From an uncultured Slackia sp. (GTDB lineage: Bacteria > Actinomycetota > Coriobacteriia > Coriobacteriales > Eggerthellaceae): DNA of 10,716 nt. The stretch spans positions 1-10,716 of the forward strand of contig CALBLG010000125.1 of assembly GCA_937895975.1 (NCBI GenBank), in the 5' to 3' direction. Made by a program: the position numbers and the translations under genes. The notes under the pieces were generated by a model. That model was not told where the DNA came from. It worked only from the letters and a program-made list of their open reading frames with translations, and did not search any database. Below, one piece after another: positions 5,714 to 10,716 of the stretch. Numbering within the stretch: position 1 is the first letter of the stretch; each line of letters begins with the position of its first letter.

Positions 5714-6061
5714 ATGACGCAAAAGATTTCCGGCAATCTTCACGTATCCAACGACGTGCTCGCCGACCTCGCTGGCACCGCCGCTCTCGGCTGCTATGGC
5801 GTTGTGGGCATGGCTGCGCCTTCCTTGCAAGACGGCATCGCCAAAATCCTTCCTGCAAACCGCCTGCGTCGCGGCGTGGTGGTAACCCCGCGCGAAGCCG
5901 GCATCCATGTCGATTTGTACGTTGTCATCGAATACGGCACCAACATCACCGTGGTTTCGCAGAACCTCATCGACAACGTCACGTATGTGCTCAACGAGTT
6001 CGCACAGGTGCCCCTCGACGGCATCGAGGTGCACGTGCAGGGCATCAAGGTCCGCAAATAG
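5714..6061 (+). CDS. Asp23/Gls24-family protein (YloU-like)
   Basis: This 115-residue protein matches the small alkaline-shock Asp23/Gls24 family. The family is marked by an N-terminal GNLHVSNDVLADLAGTAAL segment, a central GVVVTPREAGIHVDLYVVIEYGTNI strand pair, and a C-terminal region in which an amphipathic helix (QNLIDNVTYVLNEFAQV) leads to VEVHVQGI-like strands. No catalytic residues are known and it has no signal peptide or membrane segment. In B. subtilis and staphylococci the homologue next to the DAK2 gene is linked to envelope or lipid homeostasis, but its biochemical role is unsettled. AAAGGA sits seven bases before the ATG. The gene lies 36 bases upstream of the FakA-like gene, the classic yloU-yloV pair, which suggests a shared function. 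Confidence 0.88.
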   Translation: MTQKISGNLHVSNDVLADLAGTAALGCYGVVGMAAPSLQDGIAKILPANRLRRGVVVTPREAGIHVDLYVVIEYGTNITVVSQNLIDNVTYVLNEFAQVPLDGIEVHVQGIKVRK

Positions 6062-6097
6062 CGCGCCGCTAAGGTCATCTAGGAGATACCACCCAAT

Positions 6098-7735
6098 ATG
6101 AGCAAATATTCCACGCATGAAGTTCTGAATGCGATCGCGGCCGCGCAAAAGGCGCTCGCCGATCGAAAAGACGAGGTGAACCGCCTCAACGTATTCCCCG
6201 TGCCCGATGGAGACACCGGCACGAACATGTCGCTTACCATGCAGATGGTCGTCGACAACCTGGCCAAGCTGCCCATCGGCGCATCGAGCGCCGAGATTCG
6301 CAAGACCATCACCACTGGCGCCTTGATGGGCGCCCGCGGAAACTCCGGCGTCATCACTTCGCAAATTCTGCGCGGTTTGTGCGAAGGCTATGAGGGCCAC
6401 GAGGAAGAGGGCATCACCACTGCGACGCTCGACTCGTGCTTCGCCCGCGCCACCGAAGTGGCGTTCCAAGCCGTGCGCAAGCCGGTCGAGGGAACCATCC
6501 TCACCGTCATCAAAGATACGGCTGCTGCCGCGAAAAAGGCCCGCAAGAAGAAGCTCGACACCGAAGAGGCTCTCGAGTTCATCGTGAACGGCGCCTATGA
6601 ATCGGTTCAGCGCACGCCCGAATTCCTGCCCGTGCTGAAAGAGAACGGCGTCGTCGACGCCGGCGGCTTCGGCCTGGCGATTCTCATCGACGCGTTCGCA
6701 TCCACGCTCACGGGCAAAGAGGGCTTCGGCGGCGACGCCCTGGCTACGCTGCGCCCGGCCCCTAAGGCCGAAATCGAGCAGATTGACGACTGGGACGTCG
6801 ATTCCGCCTATCGCTACTGCACCGAATTCCTCGTGCATTCCGATGCGGTCGACGTCGATGCCGCGAAGGAATTCCTTCCCACTATGGGCGATTGCGACCT
6901 CATGGTGGGCATGCATCCCAACTTCAAGGTGCACGTGCACTCCAACCGTCCCGACCAGGTTCTGGGCTGGTTCCTTACGCACGACTGCCAAATTTCGGAA
7001 GTGCATGTGCATAACATGAAGCTTCAGAGCGACGAGCGCAACGAGAAAATAGAAAGCGAGATTGAGGCCGAGCATAAGCCCTTGGGCGTAGTTGCTGTGG
7101 CCCCCGGCTCGGGTACCGCGAAGATTCTCGAATCGCTCGGCGTTGACGTGGTGATTTCCGGCGGCCAAACCATGAACCCATCCACGGCCGATATTCTTGA
7201 CGCCGTGAACAAGGTGAACGCCGACGCGGTCATCATCCTTCCGAACAACAAGAACATCATCATGGCGTCGCAGGCATGCGTCGATGTGTCCGAGAAGCCG
7301 TGCGCCGTTGTGGGCACCACCAGCGTTCCTCAGGCGTTTTCGGCTATGTTCGGCTTCGACGGCGAGGCGAGCCTCGAAGAAAACGTCGAGGCCATGACCG
7401 AGGCCTATGCCGACGTGAAGACCGGCGAAGTTACCACCGCCATCAAGGATTCGAAAGACGCCCATGGCAACCCCATCAAAGACGGCGACGTTATTGGCAT
7501 CGCCGACGGTTCCATCGAAGCTGTGGGCTCCGACGTGTCCGACGTTGTGCTTGCTCTGCTCGACACCATGGAGGCCGGTGACGCCGATACTATGACCATC
7601 CTCGCGGGCGAAGACTTCAGCGACGAGGCGCTTGACGCCCTGGTTGCTCGCATCGAAGAATCCTACGAAGATCTCGAGATCGATCCGCATCGCGGCGAGC
7701 AGGCCCTCTATCCGGTCGTGTTCTCGCTCGAGTAG
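6098..7735 (+). CDS. fakA: DAK2-domain fatty acid kinase subunit (FakA/YloV family)
   Basis: FakA is the ATP-binding subunit of the fatty acid kinase that phosphorylates FakB-bound fatty acids to acyl phosphate for membrane lipid synthesis. The 545-residue length fits the family. Residues 1-200 form the DAK2 kinase domain, with NVFPVPDGDTGTNM (31-44) supplying the Mg-ATP aspartates D37 and D39, then GALMGARGNSGVITSQILRG and a GTILTVIKDTA segment. The middle domain holds C241 (YCTEFLV) and H279/H281 (KVHVHS), the residues expected at its structural zinc site. Residues from about 335 form the DegV-like C-terminal domain (GVVAVAPGSG, SGGQTMNPST, LPNNKNI). AGGAGA lies 11 bases before the ATG. No fakB lies in the window, so the partner must be encoded elsewhere. 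The following recG starts 15 bases after its stop. Confidence 0.92.
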   Translation: MSKYSTHEVLNAIAAAQKALADRKDEVNRLNVFPVPDGDTGTNMSLTMQMVVDNLAKLPIGASSAEIRKTITTGALMGARGNSGVITSQILRGLCEGYEGHEEEGITTATLDSCFARATEVAFQAVRKPVEGTILTVIKDTAAAAKKARKKKLDTEEALEFIVNGAYESVQRTPEFLPVLKENGVVDAGGFGLAILIDAFASTLTGKEGFGGDALATLRPAPKAEIEQIDDWDVDSAYRYCTEFLVHSDAVDVDAAKEFLPTMGDCDLMVGMHPNFKVHVHSNRPDQVLGWFLTHDCQISEVHVHNMKLQSDERNEKIESEIEAEHKPLGVVAVAPGSGTAKILESLGVDVVISGGQTMNPSTADILDAVNKVNADAVIILPNNKNIIMASQACVDVSEKPCAVVGTTSVPQAFSAMFGFDGEASLEENVEAMTEAYADVKTGEVTTAIKDSKDAHGNPIKDGDVIGIADGSIEAVGSDVSDVVLALLDTMEAGDADTMTILAGEDFSDEALDALVARIEESYEDLEIDPHRGEQALYPVVFSLE

Positions 7736-7750
7736 CCGCACAACTGAATC

Positions 7751-9982
7751 ATGTCCGATCGCTTGGCCGCCACCCTGCAGCTCGATGCGCCCGTTACCAC
7801 CATCGCGGGCGTGTCGTCGGGCAGGGCGGCGGCCTTGTCACGTTTCGGGGCAACCACCATTCGCGGGCTGCTCGCGCATTACCCCAGGCGTTACCTCGAC
7901 ATGTCGAATACCTGCACCATCGGCAATGCGCGCATCGGGGAAAACGCGACCATATCCGCCACGGTGTATGAAACGAAACTCAAACGCCCCAAGCCGCATT
8001 TCGACTTGGTGGAAGTTACGCTGACCGACGGAACGGGCACACTCATCTGCACGTTCTTCAAACAACCGTGGCTTGTGAAAACGCTTGCTGCCGGCATGCG
8101 CGTAAGCGTGGCCGGCAAGGTTGAATTCAATTACGGCTTTCTGCGCATGACCATGCCTTTCCTCGACAAAATAGACGGGGATAACGTCGAAGAAGTCACC
8201 GGTCAGGTGATTCCCGTGCATCCTGCGTCCGAGAAAGTGCCCGTCGGGCAAATGCGCCGCATCATGCGCGCAGCGCTCGCAGGGCTCGGCCGCGTGTACG
8301 ATCCCGTTCCCGCTTCATTTCGGGCGAAATATCGTCTCATGCCTAGAGCCGAAGCGCTTCGCGCGATTCACTTTCCCGTTGATATGGCCGAGCAGGCGCA
8401 GGCGCGACGACGCCTGGTATACGAGGAGCTGTTCTCGCTCGAAGTGCACCTGATGCGCCAAGCCGAAAAAGAGATGGGCGGCGCGCAACCGCATCGGCAT
8501 GAAGCAAACGGCCCGAAACGCGCCGCGTTCATGGAGGCGCTGCCGTTCTCGCTTACGAAAGACCAAACGGGCGCAGTCGAAGACATCGCTTCGCGCATGG
8601 CGGCGCCCAGCCGCATGAGGCATATGCTTTTGGGCGATGTGGGCACGGGCAAAACCATGGTGGCCGCTGTGGCGCTGTGCATTGCGGCCGATTCTGGCTC
8701 GCAGGCGCTTATGATGGGCCCGACCGAAGTGCTCGTCGACCAATACGCCAACGGTTTGGGCCCTTTGCTTGAAGCGGCTGGCATTACCTGGGCGAAGCTC
8801 ACAGGTTCAACGTCTGCCGACGAGCGCGCCGAAATTCTGCGCGGGCTTGCATCGGGGAACGTGGGCGTGTGCTTCGGAACCCATGCGCTGCTTACCGACG
8901 ACGTCGTGTGCGCCCGCTGCTCGCTCGTGGTCATCGACGAAGAGCAGCGTTTCGGCGTCGACCAAAAGCAGAAGCTTATCGGCAAGGGTGCCGCACCAGA
9001 CGTGCTCGAAATGACGGCCACGCCCATCCCTCGCACGCTCGCTTTGGCGCTGTATGGGTCGATGACCCAATCGTATTTGCGCGAGGTTCCTTTCGACCGC
9101 CCGCCGCGAACCACGAAAGTCTACGATTTTCGCGAGCGCGGCAAGGCATATGACGTTGCTCTCGAGGCGCTCGCCAGGGGAGAGCAGGCATACATTGTGT
9201 GCCCCCTTGTGAGCATGGGCGATAGTCAGCCTTCGAAATCTGCCGAAGCGGGAATGCGACCGAAAGACCGTGCCCGCTTCGGCTATTCGGGCACCACGGG
9301 CTCCGAAGAAGAGCCGGTGTATCTGGATTCGCTGGACGACTTTCACGAAGACGATTCGAAAGCGGCCGAAGCCCAAGCGAAATTCCTGCAGGCGAAGACG
9401 TTTTCCGCCTACAAGGTCGGACTGTTGCATGGCCGTATGAAGGCCGACAAGAAGCGCGAGGTGATGGATCGATTCCGTTCAGGCGCCATAGACGTATTGG
9501 TGAGCACCACCGTCATCGAGGTGGGAGTGGATGTGCCAAACGCCACGGTGATGATCGTTGAGGACGCCGACAAGTTCGGTCTGTCGCAGCTCCATCAGCT
9601 GCGCGGACGCGTCGGACGCGGCACCAAGCCGGGGTTCATGTGCTTGGTGGCCGCCACCAGCGACAAAACCGCCATGGAACGCCTTTCGGCCATGGAATCG
9701 ACCGAAGACGGCTTCAAGCTCGCCGAATACGACTTGTCGATGCGCCGCGAAGGCGATATTCTGGGCAATCGGCAAAGCGGCGCTTCGGTTTTGAAGCTCG
9801 TGAACGTCGTGCGCGACGGGGCAGTGATCGAAGCCGCGCACGACGATGCGCGTTCGTTTTTGGACAACGATGCAGCGAAGGATACGCTGGAATCGAAAAT
9901 AGCGCTTCGAGAAATCGAGGCTACGTTTGCAACCGAAGAGGCGAAGCGCTCGAAAGCAACGAAAAGGGGAGGTGCGCGATGA
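7751..9982 (+). CDS. recG: ATP-dependent DNA helicase RecG
   Basis: RecG is a superfamily 2 translocase that remodels stalled replication forks and branched recombination intermediates. The 743 residues show an N-terminal wedge/OB domain (LLAHYPRRYLD near 37-47, then KVEFNYGFLRMTMP) and the helicase core: GDVGTGKT with K301, motif II DEEQRFGVDQK (396-406), TATPIPRTLALALYG, LLHGRMK, TTVIEVGVDVPNA, and QLRGRVGRG. Motif II is DEEQ rather than the usual RecG DEQH; DEEQ is seen in the related Mfd. Between motifs III and IV (about 488-554) there is an acidic, serine-rich insertion of roughly 30 residues compared with E. coli RecG, which helps explain the extra length (about 690 residues in E. coli). 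No Shine-Dalgarno is visible before the ATG; coupling to fakA translation is likely. Its end overlaps rsmD by four bases (ATGA). Confidence 0.95.
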   Translation: MSDRLAATLQLDAPVTTIAGVSSGRAAALSRFGATTIRGLLAHYPRRYLDMSNTCTIGNARIGENATISATVYETKLKRPKPHFDLVEVTLTDGTGTLICTFFKQPWLVKTLAAGMRVSVAGKVEFNYGFLRMTMPFLDKIDGDNVEEVTGQVIPVHPASEKVPVGQMRRIMRAALAGLGRVYDPVPASFRAKYRLMPRAEALRAIHFPVDMAEQAQARRRLVYEELFSLEVHLMRQAEKEMGGAQPHRHEANGPKRAAFMEALPFSLTKDQTGAVEDIASRMAAPSRMRHMLLGDVGTGKTMVAAVALCIAADSGSQALMMGPTEVLVDQYANGLGPLLEAAGITWAKLTGSTSADERAEILRGLASGNVGVCFGTHALLTDDVVCARCSLVVIDEEQRFGVDQKQKLIGKGAAPDVLEMTATPIPRTLALALYGSMTQSYLREVPFDRPPRTTKVYDFRERGKAYDVALEALARGEQAYIVCPLVSMGDSQPSKSAEAGMRPKDRARFGYSGTTGSEEEPVYLDSLDDFHEDDSKAAEAQAKFLQAKTFSAYKVGLLHGRMKADKKREVMDRFRSGAIDVLVSTTVIEVGVDVPNATVMIVEDADKFGLSQLHQLRGRVGRGTKPGFMCLVAATSDKTAMERLSAMESTEDGFKLAEYDLSMRREGDILGNRQSGASVLKLVNVVRDGAVIEAAHDDARSFLDNDAAKDTLESKIALREIEATFATEEAKRSKATKRGGAR

Positions 9983-10578
9983 GGATCATCGCCGGAGACT
10001 TCAAGGGCCGCAATCTGCGCGCCCCCAAAGGCATGGACACGCGTCCGACGACCGATCGCGTGAAAGAATCGTTCATCAGCTCGCTCATCTCCGCATACGG
10101 CCCTCTCGAAGGGGCCCATGTGCTCGACGCATTCGCGGGCAGCGGCGCATTGGGCATAGAATGCCTGTCGCGCGGGGCTGAATCGGCTGTGTTCTTTGAA
10201 CGCGACAAAGCCGCGCTCGACGCATTGCGGGCCAACATCGACATGCTGAAGCTGCCAGCGGAACGCGCTCGCGTTCGCCCCGTCGACGTGCTTGCGACGC
10301 CTCCGGTGTACGGTGCGCCGTTCGATATCGTCATCCTCGATCCTCCGTATGCGTATCCCACCGAGGATATCTGGGCGTTCGTCTTGACGCTGCGCGACCG
10401 TGGTATGCTGGCCGACGGCGCCGTGATAAGCTACGAGCACCATTCGAAAACCGATGCCGTGGGCTTCATCGAATCCACGGGCGTGCCGGTGGAAATTCGC
10501 GCCAGCAAGGTTTTCGGTAAATCGAAGACGGGCTTCGACCTGTTCTCGCTTGAAAGTACTACCGCATCCGCCGAATAG
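9979..10578 (+). CDS. rsmD: 16S rRNA (guanine(966)-N(2))-methyltransferase RsmD
   Basis: RsmD methylates N2 of G966 (E. coli numbering) in helix 31 of 16S rRNA in the assembled small subunit, using S-adenosylmethionine. The 199-residue protein opens with the family signature MRIIAGDFKGRNLRAPKG, then TRPTTDRVKESFISSL (21-36), the cofactor motif VLDAFAGSGALGIE (48-61), an acidic residue in FFERDK that binds the ribose, and the catalytic DPPY at 121-124. The frame is open far upstream inside recG, but the ATG at 9979 overlaps the recG stop as ATGA and has GGGGAGG six bases before it, so it is clearly the start. The order rsmD then coaD is a widely conserved pair. Confidence 0.95.
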   Translation: MRIIAGDFKGRNLRAPKGMDTRPTTDRVKESFISSLISAYGPLEGAHVLDAFAGSGALGIECLSRGAESAVFFERDKAALDALRANIDMLKLPAERARVRPVDVLATPPVYGAPFDIVILDPPYAYPTEDIWAFVLTLRDRGMLADGAVISYEHHSKTDAVGFIESTGVPVEIRASKVFGKSKTGFDLFSLESTTASAE

Positions 10579-10611
10579 GCGGGCGCGCATCCCCAAACAA
10601 GGAGGACAACC

Positions 10612-10716
10612 GTGAGGAAAGCGTTGGTGCCCGGCACCTTCGACCCTATTACCAATGGCCACATCGACGTCATCGCGCGCGCAGTGCAGATGTTCGACGA
10701 AGTGGTGGTCGGCGTG
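10612..10716 (+). CDS. coaD: Phosphopantetheine adenylyltransferase, N-terminal part (cut by window edge)
   Basis: CoaD transfers AMP from ATP to 4'-phosphopantetheine, the penultimate step of coenzyme A synthesis. Only the first 35 codons are in the window. They carry the nucleotidyltransferase signature: VPGTFDPITNGHIDVIARA, including the TNGH form of the (T/H)xGH motif at residues 14-17, followed by FDEVVVGV. The start codon is GTG at 10612 with AAGGAGG at 10599-10605, six bases upstream. It follows rsmD by 33 bases without a visible terminator, so the two are probably co-transcribed. Confidence 0.95.
   Translation, partial: MRKALVPGTFDPITNGHIDVIARAVQMFDEVVVGV

Noticed and set aside
5639..7741. 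A 700-codon open frame on the minus strand opposite the Asp23 and FakA genes
   Set aside because: It lies exactly antisense to two well-recognised genes, spans their gap, has low-complexity histidine- and glycine-rich composition typical of GC-rich shadow frames, and shows no known motif.
9640..9978. An upstream start that would extend RsmD by 113 residues
   Set aside because: It is entirely inside recG; the ATG at 9979 has a strong ribosome site and begins the family signature exactly.

Overview
The window is GC-rich chromosomal DNA from a Gram-positive-type bacterium. Two features point to a high-GC member of the Actinomycetota, most likely class Coriobacteriia (Eggerthellaceae-like). One is a gene order known from Firmicutes (rpmB, Asp23/YloU family, DAK2/FakA family, recG, rsmD, coaD). 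The other is the strongly GC-biased codon use with GTG starts. This placement is inference from synteny and composition, not from a search. The genes are mostly core housekeeping: no phage, transposase, CRISPR, rRNA or tRNA gene was seen.

Layout. Positions 1-414 (minus) hold the start of an O6-methylguanine-DNA methyltransferase, cut by the window edge. Divergent from it is a tightly packed plus-strand cluster: ribulose-phosphate 3-epimerase (526-1239), group I cysteine desulfurase (1260-2435), PHP-family histidinol-phosphatase-like hydrolase (2432-3241), Nif3-family dinuclear-metal protein (3299-4207) and a coiled-coil C4 zinc-ribbon protein (4207-4944). Several of these overlap by 1-4 bases, so the cluster is probably read as one or two operons.

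Positions 4945-5378 are the only long gene-free stretch. It holds two long hairpins with unrelated stems but nearly the same loop sequence, in opposite orientation, so the two loops are complementary. A third, stem-less copy of the loop sequence lies between them. The first hairpin is followed by a T7 run and may end the upstream operon. The stretch ends with a good sigma70-type promoter and a repeat-rich leader ahead of rpmB.

The second cluster is rpmB (5379-5567, with its own terminator), then an Asp23-family protein (5714-6061), FakA-like kinase (6098-7735), RecG helicase (7751-9982), RsmD 16S rRNA methyltransferase (9979-10578) and the start of coaD (10612 onward). It combines translation (L28, RsmD), lipid and cofactor metabolism (FakA, CoaD) and replication-fork repair (RecG). 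The most interesting unexplained signal is the hairpin family at 4965-5231. The repeated TAATC motif around the rpmB promoter comes second.
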